From Stenotrophomonas acidaminiphila (GTDB lineage: Bacteria; Pseudomonadota; Gammaproteobacteria; Xanthomonadales; Xanthomonadaceae), in contig CP019797.1 in NCBI GenBank assembly GCA_002951995.1, positions 1,038,501 through 1,102,500 of the forward strand: a DNA stretch of 64,000 bases. The letters are read 5' to 3'. The translations under genes were made by a program, and so were the position numbers. Numbering within the stretch: position 1 is the stretch's first letter; the number at the start of each line of letters is the position of its first letter. The notes under the pieces are model-generated. The model searched no databases. It was not told the origin of the DNA and was given only the letters and a program-made list of their open reading frames with translations. Of this stretch, positions 1 to 15,288 are shown one piece after another.

Positions 1-104
1 TTGCGGAGGGGCAAGGTGATTGCGCGGGATCAAAGGCGTCGCACCTGCCGTGTCTGATACTGGAAAGACGGGAGGATTGCGGCTGAATGGCAGCCTGTGG
101 CGGG

Positions 105-132
105 CTTGAATCACACCGTTGCAACCGCATCT
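105..132 (+). promoter_or_regulatory. Sigma-32 (RpoH) heat-shock promoter of clpB
   Basis: A perfect CTTGAA -35 element lies at 105-110 and CCGCATCT at 125-132 matches the RpoH -10 consensus CCCCATNT with one mismatch. The spacing is 14 bases, inside the usual 13-17. It sits 52 bases before the clpB ATG, so the transcript would start near 139. clpB is a classical RpoH target, so context and sequence agree. The rest of 1-104 shows nothing I can name. Confidence 0.75.
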
Positions 133-184
133 GAACCAGTATCGCCAGCGACGCTGGCCCCCCTTTATTCGAGGAAGAAGACCC

Positions 185-2767
<2,583 letters not shown>

Positions 2768-2801
2768 GCGCGGGCGGGCTGCGGCCCGCCATCGGGCAGG
2801 C

Positions 2802-2830
2802 GAAGAAGGCGGCCATGGGCCGCCTTCTTC
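2802..2830. terminator. Bidirectional terminator between clpB and the esterase gene
   Basis: Perfect 13-bp inverted repeat, GAAGAAGGCGGCC / GGCCGCCTTCTTC, with a 3-base ATG loop, lying between the convergent ends of clpB and the esterase. In the clpB direction it is followed by a short GTTCC rather than a long T tract, so strength as an intrinsic terminator is inferred from the stem. Confidence 0.7.
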
Positions 2831-2858
2831 GTTCCGGTGCCGGCGCGCTGCGAGGGCG

Positions 2859-4508
2859 TTACGGCGTGACCGCTCCAGCTCCGGCTGGCGCCGGTGCGGG
2901 TGCCGTGGGACGCTTCGCGCCCGGCCTCGCCAGTGCGTACATCTGCCAGGCGATGTCCTTGAGCAGCGCCTGGCGGTCCTCGCCGTCGGCATACAGGTCG
3001 AAGTGGGTGCGGTCCGGCACGAAGCGGAAATCCGAGCGGGCGCCCACCCCGTCCAGCGCCGCCTTCAGCCGCCGCGCGGCACCGTCCAGGTAGAAGTTGT
3101 CGGCGGTACCCACATAGACGTGCAGCTTGCCGTCCAGGTCGGGTTCCAGCCGCGGCCAGTCGCGGCGGATCCGCGCCGCGATGTCGTAGTGCTCGCGCCA
3201 GTACGCCACCACCTGCGGGTCGACCTGGCCGGTGCCGCGGTCGAACATCGGCATCGGCCGGCCGTCGGCGCCACGTGGCGAGAACACCCACTCGAACGAG
3301 GCCAGCTGGCCACCTACCGGGCCGGTCACTTCCTCCAGTTGCGCGAACTGCTGGAAGCTGGCCACCACCTTGCCCTGGTTGCGCACCAGGGGCCAGGGCT
3401 GGCCGTCGGCACGGCGGTAGACGTTGGCACCGGCCGTGTACAGGTCGATGCCGCTGAAGTCGTGGAAATCGCTGGAATCGGGCGCGGTGGCCCAGGCGCC
3501 GCCGAACAGCGCCGGATAACGCACCTGCAGCCACAGCGCGGCCCAGCCGCCGGAGGAATGACCGTTGAGAAAGCGCCCGGAGGCGTTGCCGTCCATCCGG
3601 TAGTCGCGCTCCAGCTGCGGGATCAGCTCCCCGGTCAAGGCCTGGCCCCAGGGGCCGTTGTTGACCGAATCGGCGAATTCGTGGGTGCCGGTCGCGCTGG
3701 ATTGATCCAGCAGCACCCAGATCATCGGCGGCAGTTCGCCGGCGAGCATGCCCTGGTAGACGCTGGCCGCGGTGCCCACCAGCTTGCGCTGGTTGCCGGT
3801 GAAGCCATGGGTGTAATAGACCGCCGGATAGCGCGCCTGCGCGGCGGCATCGTAGCCGGGCGGCAGCACCACCCAGCCACGCATGTGGATCGGCCGGCCC
3901 CAGAATGCGCTCAGCGCCGGGCTGGTGAAATCGATCTCCCGGGTGGCGGCCCTGGCCGCGGGCGCCGCCTGGCGGACGGCCTCGGGGAGGCGTCCGGACA
4001 GTTCCCAGGGATCGCCGGCGGCGGCTTCCCGCTGGTCCAGCAGCAGCGTGACGGCGGGGGCTCCCTTGCCCAACACGACCCGGGTCGGCGCGCTCAGCAG
4101 GTCGTCGTGGCCGCGGCCGGCATAGTTGTTGTCGCGTTGGGTATCGAGCACCGCCTGCACGTAGTACGTGCCATCGGCCAGCTGCGGGAACGGCGCCGGC
4201 CAGGCCAGGGTTTCGGTGTCCACCGGCAGCGCCTGGCCGGGCGCGATGCGGGCAATGTCCATGCCCGCGACGGTGGCGTGGGTGCCGGCGAACAGGCTGG
4301 CCTCGACCGCAGGCACCTTGCCGTCCCTGGCGCGTGCTTCGGCGGTTGCGGCCGGCTCGGCGTACAGCAGCAGCCGGCCGGACGCGCCGGCCGCGGCGTC
4401 CGCGGGCAACTGCACGCGGATCTGGCCGGCGTGCGCCAGCGCGCACAACAACAGCAGGCCGATGGCATGGACCGCGCGCAGCGGCATCGGAGCGGACATG
4501 GAGCGCAT
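2859..4508 (-). CDS. Secreted alpha/beta-hydrolase, putative esterase (esterase D/Fes type)
   Basis: Predicted exported hydrolase of the enterochelin-esterase/esterase D type. A signal peptide is clear (hydrophobic AIGLLLLCALAHA after MRSMSAPMPLRAV). The mature part starts with a beta-rich N-terminal domain (about 25-190) and continues into an alpha/beta-hydrolase domain with the nucleophile elbow G-H-S-S-G-G, Ser318 being the likely nucleophile. The C-terminal histidine probably lies in PDRTHFDLY. The start at 4508 has a GGGAG six bases upstream; a second ATG at 4499 and one at 4547 are possible. Substrate is unknown: related proteins act on siderophore esters, S-formylglutathione or polysaccharide esters, and the neighbours do not decide. 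Alone in its transcription unit, divergent from metY. Confidence 0.8.
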   Translation of the reverse strand: MRSMSAPMPLRAVHAIGLLLLCALAHAGQIRVQLPADAAAGASGRLLLYAEPAATAEARARDGKVPAVEASLFAGTHATVAGMDIARIAPGQALPVDTETLAWPAPFPQLADGTYYVQAVLDTQRDNNYAGRGHDDLLSAPTRVVLGKGAPAVTLLLDQREAAAGDPWELSGRLPEAVRQAAPAARAATREIDFTSPALSAFWGRPIHMRGWVVLPPGYDAAAQARYPAVYYTHGFTGNQRKLVGTAASVYQGMLAGELPPMIWVLLDQSSATGTHEFADSVNNGPWGQALTGELIPQLERDYRMDGNASGRFLNGHSSGGWAALWLQVRYPALFGGAWATAPDSSDFHDFSGIDLYTAGANVYRRADGQPWPLVRNQGKVVASFQQFAQLEEVTGPVGGQLASFEWVFSPRGADGRPMPMFDRGTGQVDPQVVAYWREHYDIAARIRRDWPRLEPDLDGKLHVYVGTADNFYLDGAARRLKAALDGVGARSDFRFVPDRTHFDLYADGEDRQALLKDIAWQMYALARPGAKRPTAPAPAPAGAGAVTP

Positions 4509-4529
4509 CGCAGACTCCCGCATCTGTGA

Positions 4530-4553
4530 GTCCGCAGTGTGCGGCATGCGGAC
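4530..4553. promoter_or_regulatory. Dyad GTCCGCA-N10-TGCGGAC upstream of the esterase gene
   Basis: A perfect 7-bp inverted repeat with a 10-base centre lies 22 bases upstream of the esterase start codon, in the 215-bp region shared with divergent metY. It could be an operator or part of an RNA hairpin. No regulator is assigned; this is a sequence observation only. Confidence 0.3.
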
Positions 4554-4618
4554 GGCGGGGTAAAACCGGCGTTGGCCGGGCGCCGGCGCGCGCCACGGGA
4601 TATCCGCTCATGCATCCG

Positions 4619-4653
4619 GGTTATCGGCTGATCACCACGGATCAGCAGTAACC
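4619..4653 (+). promoter_or_regulatory. Stem-loop in the metY leader
   Basis: GGTTA at 4619-4623 and CTGATC at 4628-4633 pair with GATCAG at 4640-4645 and TAACC at 4649-4653, leaving a 6-base apical loop and a small asymmetric internal loop (TCGG versus CAG). It lies about 70 bases upstream of the chosen metY ATG. It does not match a riboswitch class I can recognise, and there is no T tract, so it may be a regulatory leader, an operator dyad or chance. Confidence 0.35.
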
Positions 4654-4723
4654 GTTGCAACCAGCGGCCATGGCCGGCAGCGGCTCGGCTATGGTCATGG
4701 GCCACCCCTGCATCGAGCCTGTG

Positions 4724-6010
4724 ATGTCCGCGCCGAACTGGAAGCCTGAAACCATCGCCGTGCACGGCGGCTACCGACCCGACCCGACCACCCGCGCGGT
4801 GGCGGTGCCGATCTACCAGACCGTGGCCTATGCCTTCGACGACACCCAGCACGGTGCCGACCTGTTCGACCTCAAGGTGCAGGGCAACATCTACACCCGG
4901 ATCATGAACCCCACCACCGACGTGCTGGAGCAGCGCATCGCCGCGCTCGAAGGCGGCGTCGGCGCGCTGGCACTGGCGTCCGGGCAGGCGGCCATCACCT
5001 ACGCGATCCAGACCATCGCCGAGGCCGGCGACAACATCCTGGCCTCCAGCGCGCTGTATGGCGGTACCTACAACCTGTTCGCGCACACGCTGCCGCAGTT
5101 CGGCATCCAGACCCGTTTCGCCGACTACCGCGATCCGCAGGCGTTCGCGGCGCTGATCGATGAGCGCACCAAGGCGGTGTTCGTCGAGTCCATCGGCAAC
5201 CCGCGCGGCAACATCACCGACATCGAGGCCATCGCCGCGATCGCGCATGCGCACGGCGTGCCGCTGATCGTCGACAACACCGTGGCCACGCCGTACCTGC
5301 TGCGCCCGTTCGATTTCGGCGCCGACATCGTGGTGCATTCGCTGACCAAGTACCTGGGCGGGCATGGCACCAGCCTGGGCGGGGCGATCGTCGATTCGGG
5401 GCGTTTTCCCTGGGCCGAGCACCGGCAGCGGTTCCCGCGCCTGAACACGCCGGACGTGAGCTATCACGGCGTGGTCTACACCGAGGCGCTGGGGCCGGCC
5501 GCCTACATCGGCCGCGCGCGCGTGGTGCCGCTGCGCAACACCGGCGCGGCGATCTCGCCGTTCAACGCCTTCCAGATCCTGCAGGGCATCGAGACCCTGG
5601 CGCTGCGCATGGACCGGATCAACAGCAACACGCTGGCGGTCGCGGCCTTCCTGCAGCGGCACCCGAAGGTGGCGTGGGTGAACTACGCGGCGCTGCCCGA
5701 CCACCCCGAGCACGCGCTGGTGCGCAAGTACCTGCGCGGGCACGGCTCGGGGGTGCTGACCTTCGGCCTGCCGGGCGGCCGCGAGGCCGGCGCGCGGTTC
5801 CTCGACGCGCTGCAGCTGTTCACCCGGCTGGTCAACCTGGGCGACGCCAAGTCGCTGGCCACGCACCCGGCCTCCACCACCCACCGCCAGCTCGACGCGG
5901 CCGAGCTGGAAAAGGCCGGGGTGACGCTGGACACGGTGCGGCTGTCGGTCGGCATCGAGCACATCGACGACCTGCTGGCCGACCTGGAACAGGCGCTGGC
6001 GCAGGCCTGA
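4724..6010 (+). CDS. metY: O-acetylhomoserine sulfhydrylase (homocysteine synthase)
   Basis: PLP enzyme of the Cys/Met metabolism family that makes homocysteine from O-acetyl-L-homoserine and sulfide. The 428-residue length and the start (ETIAVHGGY...TRAVAVPIYQT) fit OAH sulfhydrylases rather than the shorter (about 380-390 residue) cystathionine gamma-synthases. The PLP lysine is Lys209 in HSLTKYLGGHG; YTRIMNPT and the SLGDAKSLATHPASTTH block are family hallmarks, and the C-terminus has the usual VRLSVGIEHIDDL. The ATG at 4724 gives the family start; the frame is open further upstream (ATG at 4655) but that would add an unusual N-terminus. Single gene with a hairpin leader. Confusion with cystathionine gamma-lyase or O-succinylhomoserine sulfhydrylase is possible but less likely. 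Confidence 0.88.
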   Translation: MSAPNWKPETIAVHGGYRPDPTTRAVAVPIYQTVAYAFDDTQHGADLFDLKVQGNIYTRIMNPTTDVLEQRIAALEGGVGALALASGQAAITYAIQTIAEAGDNILASSALYGGTYNLFAHTLPQFGIQTRFADYRDPQAFAALIDERTKAVFVESIGNPRGNITDIEAIAAIAHAHGVPLIVDNTVATPYLLRPFDFGADIVVHSLTKYLGGHGTSLGGAIVDSGRFPWAEHRQRFPRLNTPDVSYHGVVYTEALGPAAYIGRARVVPLRNTGAAISPFNAFQILQGIETLALRMDRINSNTLAVAAFLQRHPKVAWVNYAALPDHPEHALVRKYLRGHGSGVLTFGLPGGREAGARFLDALQLFTRLVNLGDAKSLATHPASTTHRQLDAAELEKAGVTLDTVRLSVGIEHIDDLLADLEQALAQA

Positions 6011-6046
6011 GCGCGGGAGTTCAACGGGCCCCCGAGCTCCCCGGGC

Positions 6047-6077
6047 GCGGGTGGCGCGCGTCCGCTGCGCCACCCGC
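6047..6077. terminator. Hairpin between metY and the convergent oxidoreductase gene
   Basis: Perfect 11-bp inverted repeat GCGGGTGGCGC / GCGCCACCCGC around a 9-base loop, placed between the two convergent stop codons at 6010 and 6101. No T tract follows on either strand. Probably a shared transcription terminator. Confidence 0.55.
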
Positions 6078-6100
6078 CGCCGTGCATCGCGCAGGCGGCC

Positions 6101-6751
6101 TTACCAGGCGATGGTGAAGCGCTGGCGCAGGTGCCGCGGCTGCTCCAGTTCGTCGACCACGGCCACGGCCAGGTCGGCCGGGCTGATGGTGCCGGGGCCG
6201 TCGGCGGCCATCAGCGGGGTGTCGCTGCCGGTGCGGTAGCGGCCGGTGCGCGCGGTCGGGCCACCGGCGTGGAAGCCCACCGGCGGGCTGAGGAAGGTCC
6301 AGTCCAGTGCGGATTCGCCCTTCAGGTCCTCCAGCGCGTCGCGCGCGGCGCGGGCGCCATCATGGAACGCCGGCGGGAAATCCGGCGTGTCCACCAGCTG
6401 CACGCCGTCGGCGGTGTACAGGCTGCCGGCGCCGCCCACCACCAGGTAGCGCTTGACCCCGGCGGCCTTGGTGCCGGCGACGATCGCGCGCGAGCCCTGC
6501 ATGAAGTCGTGGTAGATGTCCGGGTTGTCCCAGCCGGCGTTGTAGGCGCTGAGCACCGCGTCGCTGCCGGCCACGGCGGCCTGCACCTGCGCGGGGTCCT
6601 GCACGTCGGCACGGACTACGCGCAGGTGGTCGCGCGTGGCGAGTTTTTCCGGGTGGCGGGCCAGCGCGGTGACCGCGTGGCCACGCGCCAGCAGTTCCTC
6701 GAGCAGGGCGCGGCCGACGAAGCCGGTGGCACCGATCAGGGCGACGTTCAT
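6101..6751 (-). CDS. NAD(P)-binding oxidoreductase (atypical SDR, NmrA/YwnB-like)
   Basis: A 216-residue single-domain Rossmann protein. The dinucleotide motif is GATGFVG at residues 7-13, right after the initiating MNVALI, followed by the strand that ends in LARHP. This is the short NAD(P)H-binding group of atypical short-chain dehydrogenases (PF13460-like); the classical SDR catalytic YxxxK is not visible, so it may be a redox sensor or a reductase of small electrophiles rather than a classical SDR. It is transcribed divergently from a LysR-type regulator that starts 123 bp away. LysR regulators commonly control the neighbouring divergent gene, so co-regulation is a fair inference. Confidence 0.82.
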   Translation of the reverse strand: MNVALIGATGFVGRALLEELLARGHAVTALARHPEKLATRDHLRVVRADVQDPAQVQAAVAGSDAVLSAYNAGWDNPDIYHDFMQGSRAIVAGTKAAGVKRYLVVGGAGSLYTADGVQLVDTPDFPPAFHDGARAARDALEDLKGESALDWTFLSPPVGFHAGGPTARTGRYRTGSDTPLMAADGPGTISPADLAVAVVDELEQPRHLRQRFTIAW

Positions 6752-6874
6752 GGCGATTCCTCGTGTGGATGGCAGGCCCCCAGTGTCCTCCCGGCGTGGT
6801 GGCGGCGGCAGTCCCCGGGGCCCACAATCACCTTGAAGCCGCGCTTCACGATGGCGCGGCGGCAGGAGGGGGCA

Positions 6875-7780
6875 GTGGAGAATCTCAGGCGCATGGCGCT
6901 GTTCGCGCAGGTGGTCCGGCACGGCTCGATGAGCGCCGCGGCGCGGGCGCTGGGCATGAGTACGTCGGCGATCAGCCAGCAGGTGCGCGCGCTCGAACAG
7001 GAGGCCGGCGTGGCGCTGCTGCACCGTTCGACCCGGCAGCTGTCGCTGACCGACGTCGGCGGCCGCTACTACGCGGCCTGCGCGCGCCTGCTGGATGCCG
7101 CCGGCGAGGCCGCGGCCGAGTTGTCGGCGGCGCGCCATGCGCCCAGCGGCGAATTGCGCCTGTCCGCGCCGCTGGGCATGGCCGACCATGTCGGGCCGGC
7201 ACTGGGGGCGTGGCTGCGCGACCACCCGCAGCTGCGGCTGCACCTGCATTTCGAGGATGGCTGGACCGACCTGGTGCAGGCCCGCATCGACCTGGCGCTG
7301 CGCTTCGGCCGGTTGCCGGACAGCGACTGGATGGCGCAGCCGCTGGGGACCCTGCAGCGCTGGGCCTGCGCCGCGCCGGACTGGTTGCGGCGGCATGGCC
7401 CGCCGGCCGACCCGCTGCAGGTGCCGGCCAGCGAATGGCTGGGCCTGGCCCAAGTGCCCGGGCTGGCGTGGCGGCACCGCGCCTCCGGCCAGGAGCGGCA
7501 GGTGCCGGCGCATCCGCGCCTGGTCAGCCACAACCAGCCGGCGGTGCGCCAACTGTGCGTGTCCGGACTGGGCGTGGCGGTGCTGACCAGCCTGGACGTC
7601 ATGCCGCTGCTGGCGGACGGCCGGCTGCTGCGGCTGCTGCCCGACTGGGACATCCCGGCGCTGCCGGTGTGGGCGGTGACCCCGCACCGGCAGACCCAGC
7701 CGGCCAAGGTGCGCCAGGCGATCGAACGGCTGGGCGATTACCTGGCGCGCCTTCCCGGCGCCGTCGCTGGCACGGCCTGA
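6875..7780 (+). CDS. LysR-family transcriptional regulator
   Basis: A 301-residue LysR-type regulator. The winged helix-turn-helix occupies about residues 1-62 (FAQVVRHGSMSAAARALGMS then ISQQVRALEQEAG), followed by the linker helix and a periplasmic-binding-like effector domain. The start is taken as GTG at 6875 because AGGAGGGGG sits directly upstream at ideal spacing; the in-frame ATG at 6851 would put that Shine-Dalgarno sequence inside the gene. It is divergent from the NAD(P)-binding oxidoreductase and probably controls it. It belongs to the CrgA-like subgroup by its start (LRRMALFAQVVRHGSMSAAA). The effector is unknown. Confidence 0.9.
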   Translation: MENLRRMALFAQVVRHGSMSAAARALGMSTSAISQQVRALEQEAGVALLHRSTRQLSLTDVGGRYYAACARLLDAAGEAAAELSAARHAPSGELRLSAPLGMADHVGPALGAWLRDHPQLRLHLHFEDGWTDLVQARIDLALRFGRLPDSDWMAQPLGTLQRWACAAPDWLRRHGPPADPLQVPASEWLGLAQVPGLAWRHRASGQERQVPAHPRLVSHNQPAVRQLCVSGLGVAVLTSLDVMPLLADGRLLRLLPDWDIPALPVWAVTPHRQTQPAKVRQAIERLGDYLARLPGAVAGTA

Positions 7781-7803
7781 GCGCTCCCGGCGGCGCGGGG
7801 CCG

Positions 7804-9500
7804 TCAGTGGGCGGTGGCGCCCACGCGCAGCGCCCGGTACGGCGGCGTAGCCATGACCATTTCCGCCAGCGAGTGCGCCAGCTCGCGCTCGGCCAGCACC
7901 GTGCCGTCGGCGCCGTGCTCGAGCAGGTGCTTGACCTCGGCATCGCTGTGCGCGCGCGCCAGCAGGGTCAGGTTGGGGTTGATCGCGCGCAGCTTGGCCA
8001 GCGCTTCGCCGGCCTCCAGCGGCTGCGGGATGGCGAGGATGGCGATGCTGGCGCGTTCCGGATGGGCTTCGGCCAGCACCAGGTCGGCGGCGGCGCTGCC
8101 GCGGATGCCGGGAATGCCGGCGGCGTGCGCGCGCTCGACATGGTCGCGGTTGTCGTCGATCACCAGCACCGGCACGCCGCGGTCGCGCAGGACCTGCGCC
8201 AGGGTGCTGCCGACCCGGCCGTAGCCGATGACGATGGCGTGGTCGTGCAGGTCCAGCGACGGCCCGGGCGGGATGTCCGGTGCTTCCGGCACCGGCAGGG
8301 CTTCCTTGTGCCGCGCCTGCCAGCGGTCGAGCAGGCCGAACACCAGCGGGTTGAGCATGATCGACACCAGCGCGCCGGCCAGCACCAGCGACTGCCCGGT
8401 GCCGGGCAGGATCTTCAGCGCCACGCCAAGCCCGGCGATGATGAAGGCGAACTCGCCGATCTGTGCCAGCGACGCGGAAATGGTCAGCGCGGTGGCCTTG
8501 GAATGGCCGAACGCGCGCACGATGAAGAACGCCGCGGCCGACTTGCCGAACATGATGATCGCCACCGTGGCCAGCACCTGCCACGGGTGCTCGACCACGA
8601 TCATCGGGTCGAACAGCATGCCCACCGAGACGAAGAACAGCACCGCAAACGCATCGCGCAGCGGCAGCGAATCGTGCGCCGCCTTGTGGCTCAGCTCGGA
8701 CTCGTTGAGCATCATGCCGGCGAAGAACGCGCCCAGCGCGAACGACACGCCGAACAGCGCGGCCGCGCCGAATGCCACGCCCAGCGCGATGGCCAGCACC
8801 GCCAGGGTGAACAGTTCGCGCGAACCGGTACCGGCGATACGCTCCAGGATCCACGGGATCACCCGGCGCCCGACCAGCAGCATCACCGCCACGAAAAGGC
8901 CCAGCTGCACGAAGGTCCAGCCGATCGACGCCAGCACGCTGCCGAGGCTGTGGCTGCGGCCCTGCGCCTCGGGGCCGAACACCCCGGCGATCACCGGCAT
9001 CATCACCAGCGCCAGCACGCAGGCCAGGTCCTCGACGATCAGCCAGCCCACCGCGATCTTGCCGCGGGTGGTCTCCAGCAGGCGGCGTTCCTCCATGGCC
9101 CGCAGCAGCACCACGGTCGAGGCGGTGGCCAGCGAGAAGCCGAAGATCACCCCGTGCAGCGGCGGCCAGCCCATCAGCGTGGCCACGCCCCAGCCCAGTA
9201 CCGTGGCCACCGCGATCTGGCCGATGGCGCCGGGAATGGCGATGGCCTTCACCGCCATCAGGTCCTTGAGCGAGAAATGCAGGCCGACGCCGAACATCAG
9301 CAGCATCACCCCGATCTCGGCCAGCTGGTTGGCCAGCGCCTGGTCGGCGACGAAGCCCGGCGTGAACGGCCCGACCACCACCCCGCGACCAGATAGCCCA
9401 CCAGCGGCGACAGCCGCAGCCGGTTGGCCAGGGCGCCAAGCACGAAGGCCAGGCCCAGGCCGATGGCGATCATGTTGATCAGGGCGGTGTCATGGTGCAT
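7804..9500 (-). CDS. ybaL: Kef-type cation:proton antiporter YbaL-like, frameshifted as read
   Basis: Inner-membrane CPA2 antiporter with a C-terminal TrkA-N (RCK) domain, close to E. coli YbaL over its whole length. The natural start is the ATG at 9500 (MHHDTALIN, as in YbaL). The reading frame shifts at the CCCC run 9381-9384: upstream of it the frame encodes SPLVGYLVAG, downstream another frame continues VVVGPFTPGFVAD. Adding one C to the run restores a 565-residue protein. The membrane part holds a dozen or so helices with family motifs such as ASTVVLLRAMEER, GWLIVEDL and SFALGAFFAGMMLNESELSH; the NAD-binding part has VIGYGRVGS. Because the protein is otherwise intact I read this as a probable sequencing error, but a recent pseudogene cannot be excluded. 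Confidence 0.85.
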
Positions 9501-9594
9501 CGGAACTCGCAGGCAGGGGGATGGGAGGATTCTACGGGTGCCTCCGGCGCAGACAAGGAAACCGCGCGGAAAACACGGTGTCGCGCGCGGAAAA

Positions 9595-9624
9595 GCAAAT
9601 GCCCCGGTTTCCCGGGGCATTTGC
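9595..9624 (-). terminator. Rho-independent terminator of the TonB receptor gene
   Basis: 13-bp perfect stem (GCAAATGCCCCGG with CCGGGGCATTTGC, 4-base loop). Read on the minus strand it follows the receptor stop codon at 9649 by about 25 bases and runs straight into TTTT, the standard intrinsic terminator form. Confidence 0.85.
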
Positions 9625-9648
9625 CGACGCCTCAGGCGCGCGCGCCGC

Positions 9649-12038
<2,390 letters not shown>

Positions 12039-12120
12039 CTGTTTGCAGCTCCGGTATGAAGGGGCGGCACCTGCGGCGACGGAAGGTCCGTCACGGTGGG
12101 GTGGTGCGGTGCGCCATCAT

Positions 12121-12149
12121 GGGTTAATGGAATTTTTACGTTGTGTCAA
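12121..12149 (-). promoter_or_regulatory. Candidate promoter of the TonB receptor gene
   Basis: On the minus strand a perfect TTGACA (12149-12144) is followed after 17 bases by TAACCC (12126-12121), a weak -10, about 85 bases upstream of the receptor ATG. The whole 12039-12346 gap (308 bp) otherwise holds only the opposing upstream region of the ABC-F gene, where TAGAAT at 12284-12289 is the best -10 candidate. No Fur-box-like sequence was seen. Confidence 0.35.
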
Positions 12150-12346
12150 ATGCCGCGGTGTCTGCCTATATCGTTGCTTTTGAAAGCATTTCGACCGGGA
12201 TGCGCGGCGCGGGCGGTGGCGGGGGAGGGCGACCCGCGGGGTGATCCGTGCGCGGGAAGCGTCAGTCAAGTATTCGTTAACGCTAGAATCGCGTCGCAGG
12301 AATGTTGCTTAGGTGCACATTCCGTTTCGTTATAACGGACCCCCTC

Positions 12347-14224
<1,878 letters not shown>

Positions 14225-14252
14225 GCGCTGCGGTCGGCCACCGGGTCGGCCG

Positions 14253-15122
14253 CTATGCGTGGCCCTGCGCCTGCAGCCACTGGCGGAAGCGCCGCAGTGG
14301 CTCGCGTTCTTCGCGCGAGCGCAGCCGCGTGAGCCAGTAGCGGCCCAGCGACAGGGTCTGCGCGAAGGGCTGCAGCAGGCGCCCGTCGGCCAGGTCCTGC
14401 TCGAACATGCGCAGCGGCAGCAGCGCCACCCCGGCACCCGCCGCGGCGGCGCTGGCCAGGGCCAGCGAGGAATCGAACACCGGTCCGCGCGCTTCCACCC
14501 CGGCCACCCCCGCGGCCTGCAGCCAGCACGGCCATTCGTCGTTGCGGTAGGAGCGCAGCAAGGGCACCCCCGCCAGGTCGCGCGGCTGTCGCAGGCGCCG
14601 CGCCAACGTGGGCGCGCAGACCGGCGCGAACGGCGCATCGAGGATCGGCGTGCAGGCCTGGCCCTGCCAGTCGCCGTTGCCGAAGCGGATCGCCAGGTCC
14701 AGCCCTTCGCCGGCCAGGTCGATGCGGTTGTTGTGGGTCTGCAGGCGCAGTTCGATATCCGGGTGCGCGGCCTCGAAATCGCCCAGCCGCGGCAGCAGCC
14801 AGCCGGTGGCGAAGGTGCCGACCACGCCCACCGTGAGCACTTCCCGGAAACGGCCGCCGGCGAAGCGGTCCAGGGCGATGGCGATGCGGTCGAACGCCTC
14901 GGTGAGCACCGGCTGCAGCGCCGCGCCCTCGTCGGTGAGCGCCACCCCGCGTGGCAACCGGTGGAACAGCGTGACCTGCAGGCGGTCTTCCAGGGTGCGG
15001 ATCTGGTGGCTCAGCGCGGCCTGGCTGACGCACAGCTCCAGCGCCGCGCGGGTGAAGTTGAGGTGGCGCGCGGCCGCCTCGAAGGCGCGCAGGGCGTTGA
15101 GCGGCAGCTGGGGGCGGATCAT
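14253..15122 (-). CDS. ampR: LysR-family regulator AmpR, regulator of the adjacent beta-lactamase
   Basis: Cytoplasmic LysR regulator of 289 residues, the usual AmpR length. The start MIRPQLPLNALRAFEAAARH and helix-turn-helix (FTRAALELCVSQAALSHQI) are the AmpR/GcvA signature. It lies divergently 166 bp from a class A beta-lactamase, the arrangement known for ampR-blaL2 of Stenotrophomonas. In that family AmpR binds muropeptides (anhydro-muramyl peptides when beta-lactams block the wall, UDP-muramyl pentapeptide in the resting state) and switches between activator and repressor. Function here is inferred from sequence and position together. No frameshift, key elements intact. Confidence 0.88.
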   Translation of the reverse strand: MIRPQLPLNALRAFEAAARHLNFTRAALELCVSQAALSHQIRTLEDRLQVTLFHRLPRGVALTDEGAALQPVLTEAFDRIAIALDRFAGGRFREVLTVGVVGTFATGWLLPRLGDFEAAHPDIELRLQTHNNRIDLAGEGLDLAIRFGNGDWQGQACTPILDAPFAPVCAPTLARRLRQPRDLAGVPLLRSYRNDEWPCWLQAAGVAGVEARGPVFDSSLALASAAAAGAGVALLPLRMFEQDLADGRLLQPFAQTLSLGRYWLTRLRSREEREPLRRFRQWLQAQGHA

Positions 15123-15160
15123 GCCTGAGCCATGAAAGTGGGTGATGGGTGGCCCCATTA

Positions 15161-15173
15161 TTCCCGCACGGAA
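15161..15173. promoter_or_regulatory. Candidate AmpR operator (T-N11-A dyad)
   Basis: TTCCCGCACGGAA in the ampR-bla intergenic region is a perfect TTCC-N5-GGAA dyad and also fits the T-N11-A form bound by LysR regulators. It lies about 40 bp from the ampR start and 115 bp from the bla start. The assignment is an inference from form and position. Confidence 0.4.
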
Positions 15174-15288
15174 GGCCGGAATTTCTGGCGTCGCCACAAA
15201 TAAAACTGATGGCTGCCGATGGTTTTTCGTGCTGGTGGGCGACACGCGCGGCTTTCCATAATCGCGGCCACCCCGCAGGGAGCACCGC

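Noticed and set aside
3003..4529. A 508-codon plus-strand frame opposite the esterase gene
   Set aside because: Composition (His/Gln/Gly/Arg-rich, no domain) is that of an antisense shadow, whereas the minus strand encodes a signal peptide and a GHSSGG hydrolase.
4560..4723. Known SAM or SAH riboswitch before metY
   Set aside because: A hairpin is present, but no conserved core of the SAM-I, SAM-II or SAH classes could be recognised by eye.
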